17,342 bases of DNA from an uncultured Collinsella sp. (GTDB lineage: Bacteria > Actinomycetota > Coriobacteriia > Coriobacteriales > Coriobacteriaceae): NCBI GenBank assembly GCA_900547835.1, contig URIJ01000022.1, positions 1-17,342 on the forward strand, in the 5' to 3' direction. Below are positions 1-7,644 of this stretch, piece after piece (the first letter of the stretch is position 1; every line of letters starts with the position of its first letter). Under the pieces are notes generated by a model, which ran no database searches, was not told where the DNA came from, and was given only the letters and a program-made list of their open reading frames with translations. The position numbers and the translations under genes are program-made.

Positions 1-10
1 CTGTAGGGGA

Positions 11-1102
11 GTGTTTGGATTGTCTTTATCCCATCCTTTGCCTCGCGAGTTGACGCGCCCCGTGCATGTGGGCGGTGTGCAGATCGGTGGCGGCGCGCCG
101 GTGGTGGTCCAATCCATGACCTGCACCGATACCGCTGACGCCCAGGCAACGCTTGCGCAAGTGTGCGCGTTGGCGCAGGCTGGCTGCGATATCGTGCGCG
201 TGAGCGTGCCTACCGAGGCTGCGCTCGAGGGCTTTCGCACGATTTGTGCCGAGTCTCCGGTGCCAATCGTCGCCGATATCCATTTTAACCATAAGCTTGC
301 CATTGGCGCTGTCGAGGCTGGTGCCTCTAAGCTGCGCATCAACCCCGGCAATATCGGCGATTGGGCCAAGGTCGATGCCGTCATCGATGCCGCGGGTGCC
401 GCGGGCTGCGCGATTCGCATTGGCGTGAACGCGGGCTCGCTTGAGCAAGATATTGCCGAGCGCGACGACCTCACGCAGCCCGAAAAGCTCGTGATGTCGA
501 GCGAGCGCTTTGTGCGGCACTTTGAGGACCGTGGGTTTACCAACATCGTGCTATCCGCCAAGGCCCATAGCGTACAGACGACACTTGATACCTATCGCGC
601 CCTGTCGCGCGAGATACCGCATGTTCCGCTCCACCTGGGCGTGACGGAGGCGGGGACCAAGCTTCAGGGCACCATCAAGAGCTCTGTAGGCTTGGGTATC
701 TTGCTTTCCGAAGGCATCGGTGACACCATGCGTGTGTCGCTCACGGCCGATCCGGTTGAGGAGCCGCCGGTCGCCTGGGGAATTCTACAGTCGCTGGGCC
801 TGCGTCGCCGTGGTCCCGAGATTGTCTCGTGCCCCACGTGCGCCCGCTGCCAGGTTAACCTGATTTCCATCGCCGAGGAGGTCACCGAGCGGCTTAAGAA
901 CTACTCCGCGCCGCTTTCGATCGCCGTGATGGGATGTGCGGTCAACGGCCCCGGAGAGGCATCTGACGCCGACCTGGGTGTTGCCTGCGGACGTGGTCAG
1001 GGCCTGCTCTTTTCGCATGGCCAGATCATTGGTAAAGTAGCTGAGGACCAAATTGTCGACGCGCTTATGGCCGAGATCGACAAGCTTATTGAGGAGAAAT
1101 AA
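11..1102 (+). CDS. ispG: 4-hydroxy-3-methylbut-2-enyl diphosphate synthase (IspG/GcpE)
   Basis: IspG makes HMBPP from MEcPP, the penultimate step of the MEP isoprenoid pathway, in the cytoplasm with a [4Fe-4S] cluster. Seen: a TIM-barrel N-terminal half with VQSMT (33-37), RVSVPT (63-68), VADIHF (87-92) and RINPGNIG (109-116). The C-terminal cluster domain has SCPTC (C274, C277) and MGCAVNGPGE (C309, E316), the expected three Cys plus Glu ligands. At 363 aa it is full length. Start: GTG at 11 gives the longest reading, but the only Shine-Dalgarno (AGGGGAG, 5-11) overlaps it. TTG at 20, which removes three residues, sits 8 nt from that site and may be the true start. A TAG at 4-6 could be the end of an upstream gene; in many bacteria this is rseP, but that cannot be judged here. 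The stop abuts the proS ATG, implying co-transcription. Confidence 0.96.
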   Translation: MFGLSLSHPLPRELTRPVHVGGVQIGGGAPVVVQSMTCTDTADAQATLAQVCALAQAGCDIVRVSVPTEAALEGFRTICAESPVPIVADIHFNHKLAIGAVEAGASKLRINPGNIGDWAKVDAVIDAAGAAGCAIRIGVNAGSLEQDIAERDDLTQPEKLVMSSERFVRHFEDRGFTNIVLSAKAHSVQTTLDTYRALSREIPHVPLHLGVTEAGTKLQGTIKSSVGLGILLSEGIGDTMRVSLTADPVEEPPVAWGILQSLGLRRRGPEIVSCPTCARCQVNLISIAEEVTERLKNYSAPLSIAVMGCAVNGPGEASDADLGVACGRGQGLLFSHGQIIGKVAEDQIVDALMAEIDKLIEEK

Positions 1103-2824
1103 ATGACCCGAGCAATGTATATGTCTAAGCTCTATGCGCCGACGCTCAAAGAGGATCCGGCGGATGCCGAGCTAGCGAGCCACCGTCTGCTGCTTCGCGC
1201 TGGCATGATCCGCAAGGAGGCCGCCGGCCTGTATTCCTATCTGCCGCTCGCATGGCGCTCGATCCGCAAGATCGAGAATATCGTGCGCGACGAGATGGAC
1301 GCTGCCGGTGCCCAGGAGCTTATGATGCCTATCATGGTCGACGCCGAGTTGTGGCGTGAGTCCGGCCGCATCGACGCCTATGGCAAGGAGCTTGTGCGCT
1401 TTGACGACCGTCACGGTCGCGAGTTCGTCCTGGGTCCCACCCACGAGGAGACCGTCACGGCCCTGGTGCGCAATGAGCTGCGCTCCTACAAACAGCTGCC
1501 CGTCAACCTGTACCACATTCAGGACAAGTTCCGCGACGAGTTCCGTCCCCGCTTTGGCCTGATGCGCGGTCGCGAGTTCATCATGAAGGACGCCTACAGC
1601 TTCTCCGCCACGCAGGAGAGCCTGCAGGAGGAGTACGACAAGATGAAGCAGGCCTACGCTAACATCTGCGAGCGCTGCTACATCAAGGCTCTGCCCGTTG
1701 TCGCCGACTCCGGCGAGATCGGCGGCGACACTTCCGTCGAGTACATGGCTCTTGCCGACGCCGGCGAGGCTTCGCTCGTCTACTGCGACGATTGCGGTTT
1801 TGCTGCCGATGACGAGGCTGCAAGCACCAAGGTCGTTGTGACCGAGGGCCCCGGCGATGGCACGCTCACCAAGGTCGAGACTCCGGGTATGGGCACCATC
1901 GAGGCCGTTGCCAAGTTCTTCGGCTTCCCCGAGAACGGCACGCGCAAGTCGCTGGCACTCATCGACTCCGAGGGCAAGCCGGTCGTGGCCATTGTCCCGG
2001 GCGACCACGAGCTCAATGACTGCAAGGCCGAGCACGTCTTTGGCAAGGGCTATCGCATGATGACCGACGAGGAGCTCCAGACCTACGGTCTGCACAAGGG
2101 CTTTATCGGACCGGTCAACCTGCCCGAGGGCATCCGTCTGGTGTGCGACGAGAGCCTGCGCGATTCCAAGCAGTGGGCCTGCGGTGCCAACGAGGTCGAT
2201 TATCACTTTACCGGTGCCTGCCCCGAGCGCGACTTTACCGTCGATGAGTGGGCCGATCTGGTCACCGTTGTCGCCGGCGACCCCTGCCCGCACTGCGGCA
2301 AGCCGCTCTCCGCTGCCCGCGGCATCGAGGTCTCCCAGGTCTTCCAGCTGGGCACCAAGTATTCCGAGGCCATGGGTGCCACCTTTATGGATGAGGACGG
2401 CAAGGAGAAGCCGCTCATCATGGGTTGCTACGGCGTTGGTGTGTCCCGCTCGCTTGCTGCCGTCGTGGAGCAGCACAACGACGAGCATGGCATCGTCTGG
2501 CCGGTCTCCGTTGCCCCGTACGAGGTCGCGGTGATTCCGCTCGATCCCAAGAAGGAGGAGTGCGCTACCGTCTGCGAGCAGATCGTTGATGGCCTGTGTG
2601 CCGAGGGTATCGAGGTCGTCGTCGACGACCGCGACGAGCGTCCCGGCTTTAAGTTTGCCGACAACGACCTTATGGGCTTCCCGTATCAGGTGGTTCTGGG
2701 CAAGCGCGGCCTCAAGAATGGCACAGTGGAGCTCAAGGACCGTGCCACGGGCGAGCGTGAGGACGTGGCGATCGACGAGGTCGTCGCCAAGGTTGCCGAG
2801 CTTGTTAAGGCAGCCCGTCGTTAA
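1103..2824 (+). CDS. proS: Prolyl-tRNA synthetase, bacterial type with editing insertion
   Basis: Charges tRNA-Pro with proline. The class II synthetase core is complete. An N-terminal region with TLKEDPADAELASH (14-27) is followed by motif 1 around 55-80, motif 2 with RDEFRPRFGLMRGREF (144-159) and MKDAYSF (161-167), and motif 3 MGCYGVGVSRSLAA (440-453). Between motifs 2 and 3 lies the bacterial INS editing domain (about 230-400), and the C-terminal anticodon-binding domain runs from about 470 to 573. Cysteine pairs YCDDC (228, 231) and CPHC (395, 398) bracket the insertion, a pattern I know from bacterial ProRS that might bind zinc (inference). ATG at 1103 follows the ispG TAA without a gap, and GAGGAG (1091-1096) inside ispG gives a 6-nt spacing. 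An in-frame ATG at 1121 lacks this support. 573 aa is typical for the family. Confidence 0.97.
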   Translation: MTRAMYMSKLYAPTLKEDPADAELASHRLLLRAGMIRKEAAGLYSYLPLAWRSIRKIENIVRDEMDAAGAQELMMPIMVDAELWRESGRIDAYGKELVRFDDRHGREFVLGPTHEETVTALVRNELRSYKQLPVNLYHIQDKFRDEFRPRFGLMRGREFIMKDAYSFSATQESLQEEYDKMKQAYANICERCYIKALPVVADSGEIGGDTSVEYMALADAGEASLVYCDDCGFAADDEAASTKVVVTEGPGDGTLTKVETPGMGTIEAVAKFFGFPENGTRKSLALIDSEGKPVVAIVPGDHELNDCKAEHVFGKGYRMMTDEELQTYGLHKGFIGPVNLPEGIRLVCDESLRDSKQWACGANEVDYHFTGACPERDFTVDEWADLVTVVAGDPCPHCGKPLSAARGIEVSQVFQLGTKYSEAMGATFMDEDGKEKPLIMGCYGVGVSRSLAAVVEQHNDEHGIVWPVSVAPYEVAVIPLDPKKEECATVCEQIVDGLCAEGIEVVVDDRDERPGFKFADNDLMGFPYQVVLGKRGLKNGTVELKDRATGEREDVAIDEVVAKVAELVKAARR

Positions 2825-2854
2825 TCGACGATTTCGCTTGTAGTTCGATATGTG

Positions 2855-2907
2855 GGACGGCCCCGCATATCTCCAATCGGGGAGATGCGGGGCCGTCCTA
2901 TTATCTT
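2855..2907 (+). terminator. Intrinsic terminator after proS
   Basis: GGACGGCCCCGCAT plus CTCC (2855-2874, two bulged bases) pairs with the arm at 2881-2898 around a 6-nt loop. The stem is very G+C-rich and is followed by the moderately U-rich TATTATCTT. It lies 31 nt after the proS stop and ends the ispG-proS unit. The U-run is weaker than ideal. Confidence 0.75.
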
Positions 2908-2919
2908 GTAGCATCCTCG

Positions 2920-2967
2920 ATATCTAAAAGGAAAACCCCACAGCCCATGCGAGCTGCGGGGTTTTCC
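2920..2967 (-). terminator. Terminator for the adhE-phosphotransferase unit, possibly bidirectional
   Basis: Arms 2930-2944 and 2953-2967 pair over 15 positions with an 8-nt loop. Read on the minus strand the single mismatch becomes a G-U pair and the stem is followed by TTTTCCTTTT, so it fits the minus-strand gene ending at 3003 best. On the plus strand the stem itself ends in GGGGTTTTCC and could back up the proS terminator. Confidence 0.75.
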
Positions 2968-3002
2968 ATTGTGCCTCCGATGCGAAATAAATCGCTCAGA
3001 TA

Positions 3003-3767
3003 TTACTGATAATCGACGACGTCGATCCAGTTCTTCAGGAACTCATCGTTCACGTTGCGCTTACGAGCGAGCTCGGAAGCGGCGACGATGCTCGTCCACT
3101 GACGCACGACCTGCATGGGCATGTCGGCGCGGTCGCAGTAGAGCTCCAGGTAGGCCTCAGCCTGATCCTTGCTGTTGAGGGCGAAGAGCAGGTAGGTGGT
3201 GGCAACGTCGGCAGCAGGGGAGCCCTGGGTGGCGTGTGCCCAGTCGCACACATAGAGCTGGCCGTCGTCGCCGACGATGACGTTGGAGGGGTTGAAGTCG
3301 CCGTGGCAGACCTTGAACTCCTTGGTCATGCCGTCCAGACGCTCCTGAAGGTTGTAGCGCGTGGTGGCATTGAGCTGATCAAGGCTGTCGATCATGCGGG
3401 CGAACTTGTCGCGCTGACGGTTGAGCAGCGGGGAGGTGTAGCCGTGGATCTCGATCTGGAGGTCGACGAACATCTCGAGGTACTCACCAAAGCGCTGGGG
3501 CTCGGCAGTCATCTTCTCGGCAAGGGTGGTGCCCGGAACCTTCTCGGTCACGAGCGCCCAGCCGTTGGCGTTCTCGAGCTGGGAAACCTCGAGAGCCTTG
3601 GGGCTGCGGATGCCGCACTCATTGATGCGGGCAAGATTCAAAGCCTCGTTGAACACGTCGGAGACAGGCTTGGTCTCGTTAAAGACCTTGACGATCTTGT
3701 CGCCCAGGTCGTAAACGACCTTGTTGCCGCGACGGACGAGCTCGGTCTTGGAATCGGGTAGCAGCAT
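3003..3767 (-). CDS. Phosphotransferase-fold protein (APH/choline-kinase-like), substrate unknown
   Basis: A 254-aa protein with the protein-kinase-like fold of the aminoglycoside phosphotransferase family. Seen: a candidate nucleotide-binding lysine in KIVKVF (24-29), a possible alpha-C acid in FNEALNLARIN (39-49), the Brenner catalytic loop HGDFNPSN (155-162, D157 as likely base and N162), and a CDWAHA segment (174-179) whose D175 replaces the metal-binding Asp of DFG. The family phosphorylates many small molecules (sugars, choline, homoserine, aminoglycosides), so the substrate cannot be read from sequence. ATG at 3767 has AAAGGA 7 nt upstream. It lies 89 nt downstream of adhE on the same strand and probably shares its transcript. 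I see no signal peptide or membrane segment. A resistance role is unsupported; a housekeeping or metabolite kinase is more likely. Confidence 0.85.
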   Translation of the reverse strand: MLLPDSKTELVRRGNKVVYDLGDKIVKVFNETKPVSDVFNEALNLARINECGIRSPKALEVSQLENANGWALVTEKVPGTTLAEKMTAEPQRFGEYLEMFVDLQIEIHGYTSPLLNRQRDKFARMIDSLDQLNATTRYNLQERLDGMTKEFKVCHGDFNPSNVIVGDDGQLYVCDWAHATQGSPAADVATTYLLFALNSKDQAEAYLELYCDRADMPMQVVRQWTSIVAASELARKRNVNDEFLKNWIDVVDYQ

Positions 3768-3800
3768 GGTTGCATCCTTTCAACGATGCGATAGAAGCGA

Positions 3801-3837
3801 CGGCGGGGGTGTGTGAAACACCCGTGCACCCCCGCCG
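3801..3837 (-). other. G+C-rich intercistronic hairpin between adhE and the phosphotransferase gene
   Basis: A perfect 11-bp stem (3801-3811 with 3827-3837) and a 15-nt loop. In the minus-strand transcript a U6 run comes before the hairpin rather than after it, so this is not a standard terminator of adhE. It could stabilise the adhE 3' end after cleavage, or cause partial termination and set a lower level for the downstream gene (inference). On the plus strand it is followed by A6. Confidence 0.55.
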
Positions 3838-3856
3838 CAAAAAACCGTGCTAAAAA

Positions 3857-6505
3857 CTAGCAGACGGCGTAGTCCTGGGGCTCGCGGCCGTAGTAGGCGT
3901 CCAGGTAGAGCTCCTTGATCTCGCTCATGAGCGGGTAGCGCGGGTTAGCGCCGGTGCACTGGTCGTTGAATGCCTGCTCGGTCATCTCGTCGAGGGTGTC
4001 GAGGAAGTACTGCTCGTCAACACCGTAGTCGGCGATGGTCTTCTTGACACCGATGAAGTCCTTGAGCTCCTCGAGCTTCGTGATGAAGTTCTCGAAGACC
4101 TCCTTGTCGTCCTTGCCCTCGATGCCGCAGTACTTGGCCATCTCGGCGTAGTTGTGCAGCGCGTTGGGGTAAGGATACTGGGAGAAGGTACCCATCTTGA
4201 CGGGAGCCTCGGCGGCGTTGTAGCGCATGACGCGGGTCAGGATGACGGCGTTAGCGATGCCGTGGGGCAGGTGATGGAAAGCGCCGAGCTTGTGAGCCAT
4301 GGAGTGGTTGAGGCCCAGGAAGGCGTTGGCGAAGGCCATACCGGCCATGCAGGAGGCGTTGTGCATCTCCTCGCGGGCGTGCGGGTCCTTGGCGCCGTTC
4401 GTGAAGCTGGAGGGCAGGTTCTCGAAGACGAGCTTGGCAGCGCGCTCGGAGAGGCCCTTGGTGTAGTCGGAAGCCATGATGGAGACGTAGGACTCGATGG
4501 CGTGGGTCATGACGTCGATGCCGGAGGCAGCGGTCAGGCCGCGCGGGGCGGTCATGCAGTTGTCGGCGTCGACGATAGCCATGTTGGGGAGCAGCGCGTA
4601 GTCGGCGAGCGGCCACTTGATGCCGGTCTCCTTGTCGGTGATGATGGCGAACGGCGTGCACTCGGAGCCGGTACCCGAGGAGGTCGGGACGGCGACGAAG
4701 TAGGCCTTCTTGCCCATCTCGGGGAAGGTGAAGATACGCTTGCGGATGTCCATGAAGTCCATGGCCATGTCCTCAAACTTGCACTCGGGGTGCTCGTACA
4801 TCATCCACATGATCTTGCCGGCGTCCATAGCGGAGCCACCGCCGACGGCGATGATGACGTCCGGCTCAAAGAGAGCCATCTGCTTGGCGCCGCGACGTGC
4901 GCACTGCAGCGACGGATCGGGCTCGACGTCGTAGAAGCAGTCGTGGGCGATGCCCATCTCGTCGAGCTTGGCCTCGATGGCGCGGGTGTTGCCATTCTTG
5001 AAGAGGAACTGGTCGGTGACGATGAAGGCGCGCTTCTTGCCCATGACGGTACCGAGCTCGTCGAGGGCGACGGGCGTGGAACCCTTCTTGAAGTAGACCT
5101 TCTCGGGAGCGCGGAACCACAGCATGTTCTCACGGCGCTCGGCCACAGTCTTAACGTTGATCAAGTGCTTCACCCCAACGTTCTCGGAGACGGAGTTGCC
5201 GCCCCAGGAGCCGCAGCCCAGGGTCAGAGACGGCTTCATGCCAAAGTTGTACAGGTCACCGATGCCGCCGTGCGAGGACGGGGTGTTGATGACGATACGG
5301 CAGGCCTTCATGACGTGCTCGAACAGGCTGATCTTCTCGGCCTGGGCGGGGTGCACGTACAGAGAGGCGGTGTGGCCCGGGCCACCGGCGAGCACCAGGT
5401 GCTCGGCCTTGTCGACGGCCTCCTGGAAGTCCTTGGCGTGGTACATGGCCAGGACCGGGGAGAGCTTCTCGTGGGAGAACTCCTCCTTGGCGGGGTCGGT
5501 GGAGGTGACCTCGGCGATCAGGATCTTGGTCTTGGCGGGAACCTCGATGCCGGCGAGCTCGGCGATCTTGGCGGCAGCCATGCCGGGAATGCGGTGATCG
5601 AGAGCGCCGTTCTTGAACATGGCGGCACGCAGGGCCTCCATCTCGGCACCCTGCTTGACGAAGTAGCAGCCGCGCTTCTGGAACTCGGCCTTGACCTGGT
5701 CATAGATGGTGTCGATGACGGTCACGGACTGCTCGGAAGCGCAGATCATGCCGTTGTCGAAGGTCTTGGAGTGGATGATGGAGTTGACGGCGAGCAGCAC
5801 GTCGGCGGTGTCGTCGATGATGACCGGGGTGTTACCGGCGCCAACGCCCAGGGCGGGCTTGCCCGAGGAGTAGGCGGCCTTGACCATGCCCGGGCCACCG
5901 GTGGCGAGGATGATGTCGACGTCGCGCATGACCATGTTGGTCAGCTCGATGGAGGGGACATCGACCCAGCCGATGATGCCCTCGGGGGCGCCGGCCTTGA
6001 CGGCGGCGTCAAGCACGAGCTTGGCGGCGGCGATGGTGCACTTGGCGGCAGCCGGGTGCGGGGAGATGATGATGGCGTTGCGGGTCTTCAGGCAGATCAG
6101 CGTCTTGAAGATCGCGGTGGAGGTGGGGTTGGTCGTCGGGATGACGGCGCCCACGATGCCGATGGGCTCGGCGATCTTGGTGATGCCATAAGCCTCGTCG
6201 CGCTCCAGAACGCCACAGGTCTTGGTGTTCTTGTAAGCGTTGTAGATGTACTCTGCGGCGTAGTGGTTCTTGATGACCTTGTCCTCAAGAACGCCGCGGC
6301 CGGTCTCCTCGATGGCCATCTTCGCCAACGGGATACGAGCCTTGTTGGCGGCCATGGCGGCCTCATAGAAGATCTTGTCGACCTGCTCCTGCGTGTACGT
6401 AGCAAAAAGCGCCTGGGCCTCTCGCATCTGAGCGAGCTTAGCCTCAAGCGCCTCTACGTTGTCCACAATTGCGGGAGTAGTGTTTTCCGGTGACTTTTTC
6501 ACCAT
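3857..6505 (-). CDS. adhE: Bifunctional acetaldehyde-CoA/alcohol dehydrogenase
   Basis: AdhE reduces acetyl-CoA to acetaldehyde and then to ethanol, regenerating two NAD+ in fermentation; family members form long cytoplasmic spirosome filaments. The N-terminal aldehyde dehydrogenase domain (about 1-445) shows GAVIPTTNP (119-127), the glycine loop ATGGPGM (201-207) and catalytic C255 in MICASEQS. After a linker (about 446-480), the iron-dependent alcohol dehydrogenase domain carries GGGSAMDAGK (555-564) and the metal ligands D664, H668 (GIDVMTHA), H734 (LNHSMAH) and H748 (LPHG). At 882 aa it is close to the roughly 890 aa of E. coli AdhE and both active sites look intact. ATG at 6505 has AAGGAG six bases upstream. 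It is the first gene of a minus-strand unit. Inverted repeats in its upstream region suggest control, in keeping with the redox control common for adhE. Confidence 0.97.
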   Translation of the reverse strand: MVKKSPENTTPAIVDNVEALEAKLAQMREAQALFATYTQEQVDKIFYEAAMAANKARIPLAKMAIEETGRGVLEDKVIKNHYAAEYIYNAYKNTKTCGVLERDEAYGITKIAEPIGIVGAVIPTTNPTSTAIFKTLICLKTRNAIIISPHPAAAKCTIAAAKLVLDAAVKAGAPEGIIGWVDVPSIELTNMVMRDVDIILATGGPGMVKAAYSSGKPALGVGAGNTPVIIDDTADVLLAVNSIIHSKTFDNGMICASEQSVTVIDTIYDQVKAEFQKRGCYFVKQGAEMEALRAAMFKNGALDHRIPGMAAAKIAELAGIEVPAKTKILIAEVTSTDPAKEEFSHEKLSPVLAMYHAKDFQEAVDKAEHLVLAGGPGHTASLYVHPAQAEKISLFEHVMKACRIVINTPSSHGGIGDLYNFGMKPSLTLGCGSWGGNSVSENVGVKHLINVKTVAERRENMLWFRAPEKVYFKKGSTPVALDELGTVMGKKRAFIVTDQFLFKNGNTRAIEAKLDEMGIAHDCFYDVEPDPSLQCARRGAKQMALFEPDVIIAVGGGSAMDAGKIMWMMYEHPECKFEDMAMDFMDIRKRIFTFPEMGKKAYFVAVPTSSGTGSECTPFAIITDKETGIKWPLADYALLPNMAIVDADNCMTAPRGLTAASGIDVMTHAIESYVSIMASDYTKGLSERAAKLVFENLPSSFTNGAKDPHAREEMHNASCMAGMAFANAFLGLNHSMAHKLGAFHHLPHGIANAVILTRVMRYNAAEAPVKMGTFSQYPYPNALHNYAEMAKYCGIEGKDDKEVFENFITKLEELKDFIGVKKTIADYGVDEQYFLDTLDEMTEQAFNDQCTGANPRYPLMSEIKELYLDAYYGREPQDYAVC

Positions 6506-6540
6506 TTGTGTCTCCTTGCGATCGGAGATTTACCCTACGC

Positions 6541-6556
6541 CTTGCATGATAGCAAG
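6541..6556 (-). promoter_or_regulatory. Candidate adhE promoter -10 inside a short palindrome
   Basis: On the minus strand the sequence reads CTTGC-TATCAT-GCAAG. TATCAT (6546-6551) with an upstream TGC makes an extended -10 about 40 nt before the adhE ATG, and 5-bp arms flank the hexamer exactly. I find no good -35 at the usual spacing. The palindrome could be a repressor site over the promoter or chance. Confidence 0.4.
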
Positions 6557-6598
6557 AAATTATTCGGCGAACGGTCAGATTCCTGTAAAAGGCACACT

Positions 6599-6626
6599 AA
6601 AACGCTTCAATAAACTGAAACGTTTT
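6599..6626. promoter_or_regulatory. 28-bp imperfect inverted repeat upstream of adhE (candidate operator)
   Basis: AAAACGCTTCA (6599-6609) and TGAAACGTTTT (6616-6626) are inverted copies with one mismatch in 11 and a 6-bp spacer. It lies about 95-120 bp before the adhE start and upstream of the candidate -10. It does not match the Rex operator that I know (TTGTGAA and its inverse around a short core), nor a clean cre site. It could bind another dimeric regulator. Confidence 0.45.
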
Positions 6627-6658
6627 AACTAAAACTATTTGCCTGCTCCACCGCCCCG

Positions 6659-6710
6659 CTCGTTGGGGACAGGCTTACATGAGTGCTTTCACTCATTTGG
6701 GACAGACATC
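6659..6710 (+). repeat. Left inverted end of the transposase element
   Basis: Contains GGGACAG at 6666-6672 and 6699-6705. Between them ATGAGTG (6679-6685) and CACTCAT (6690-6696) form a perfect 7-bp stem with a CTTT loop. It matches the right end in inverted orientation. Confidence 0.8.
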
Positions 6711-6792
6711 GTTTTGCCATTTTGCCGTTCTGGGCCTGTTATTGCCGCTTATTGGATATAAATAGGTTGCAGGCTCAGCATTTCGCGTTGCT

Positions 6793-6835
6793 TCTCTCCT
6801 TTTAGGTGTTGCCTGAACAGTTTTGAAAGGAGAGA
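6793..6835 (+). promoter_or_regulatory. Stem that can sequester the transposase ribosome-binding site
   Basis: TCTCTCCTTT (6793-6802) is perfectly complementary to AAAGGAGAGA (6826-6835), which contains the whole Shine-Dalgarno of the transposase gene. The loop is 23 nt. Folding would hide the ribosome-binding site 3-12 nt before the ATG. IS200 is known to limit its transposase through a leader stem that blocks the start, so this is a likely parallel, inferred from pairing alone. Confidence 0.6.
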
Positions 6836-6837
6836 TT

Positions 6838-7614
6838 ATGCCCCGATGCGCCCGCGCCGTTTCGCTCACCGGCTATTACCACGTCTTTGACCGTGGCAAC
6901 TCCAAACAGATTATTTTTGAAGATGACTCCGACCGTTATCGTTTCTTATCGGATATCTCGGACAGGTTTGCGCGCCATGAAGTGGCGGTGTTGGCTTGGT
7001 GCCTTATGGACAATCACTTCCATTTGATGGTTGATGATCCGTTTGACAATCTTTCAAAGGCAATGCAGTGCGCATTGACGGCGTATGCTAAGTATTTCAA
7101 TGGGAAAACGGGGAGAACGGGGCATCTGTTTGACAATCGCTATTCGCGGGTCGCGGTTGAGTCGGACACGCAGGCGGTACAGCTGCTCGATTATATCCAT
7201 CTCAATCCCGTGAAAGGTGCGCTCGACTCGCTCGAGGCGTACCGCTGGTCAAGCTACAAGGCATATCAGCTGGGCTATGATCCCTTTGACATCTGTGATG
7301 CGGCCCCTATGCTCGATATTGTCGGAGGCTCCCGTTGCTATTGCGAGCATCTCGAGGAAGTTGCCGGGCGCATCTGGTCAGTGGAGGTTCTTCCACGCCG
7401 GCGGATCCCCGATGAGGAGGCCCTTTCCGTTGCGCATGAAGTCCTGCCGAGCATAGATCCTGCGCTGCTCAAGGCCCTGCCACGCCCCGATCGCGATGCC
7501 TGTCTGCTGAGGCTCAGGCGGGCACATCTCACGGTCAAGCAAATTGCCCGTATCACCGGCATCGGCGCTACAAGCGTAACCAAGGCCACCGCGGGCTGGA
7601 ACGAGGCGGCGTGA
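6838..7614 (+). CDS. REP-associated tyrosine transposase (Y1_Tnp family)
   Basis: A 258-aa protein of the single-strand HUH/Y1 transposase superfamily. Seen: the N-terminal strand YYHVFDRGNSKQIIF (13-27), the metal-binding HUH motif NHFHLMV (59-65, H60 and H62), and a helix with the likely nucleophile in TAYAKYFN (81-88, Y83 or Y86). GHLFDNRYSRVAVE (95-108) and YIHLNPVKGAL (119-129) are typical of RAYT proteins. The C-terminal tail (about 188-258) ends in a probable helix-turn-helix, LTVKQIARITGIGATSVTKA (231-250), perhaps for recognising the ends. ATG at 6838 follows AGGAG at 6828-6832; an in-frame TTG at 6823 is upstream of that site and is rejected. The frame is intact and the key residues are present, so the protein is probably active. 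No good promoter was found, only a -10-like TATAAA at 6757. Confidence 0.9.
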   Translation: MPRCARAVSLTGYYHVFDRGNSKQIIFEDDSDRYRFLSDISDRFARHEVAVLAWCLMDNHFHLMVDDPFDNLSKAMQCALTAYAKYFNGKTGRTGHLFDNRYSRVAVESDTQAVQLLDYIHLNPVKGALDSLEAYRWSSYKAYQLGYDPFDICDAAPMLDIVGGSRCYCEHLEEVAGRIWSVEVLPRRRIPDEEALSVAHEVLPSIDPALLKALPRPDRDACLLRLRRAHLTVKQIARITGIGATSVTKATAGWNEAA

Positions 7615-7644
7615 GGCAGGGGCCGAACCGCTGCTGGCATGCGT

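Noticed and set aside
1172..2914. 580-codon open frame on the minus strand antisense to proS
   Set aside because: Same codon-bias shadow; ProRS motifs are complete on the plus strand and no ribosome-binding site was seen for the antisense frame.
3003..3767. Aminoglycoside resistance gene
   Set aside because: Only the general kinase fold is shared. Nothing in the context (adhE, no mobile marks at its borders) suggests resistance.
3801..3837. Terminator of adhE
   Set aside because: In the adhE transcript the U-run precedes the stem, so it cannot act as a standard intrinsic terminator.
4154..6493. 779-codon open frame on the plus strand antisense to adhE
   Set aside because: Its translation is low-complexity (Gly/Val/Asp/Leu/His-rich) as expected from the complement of G+C-biased codons, and it has no domain. 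adhE on the other strand has all catalytic residues.
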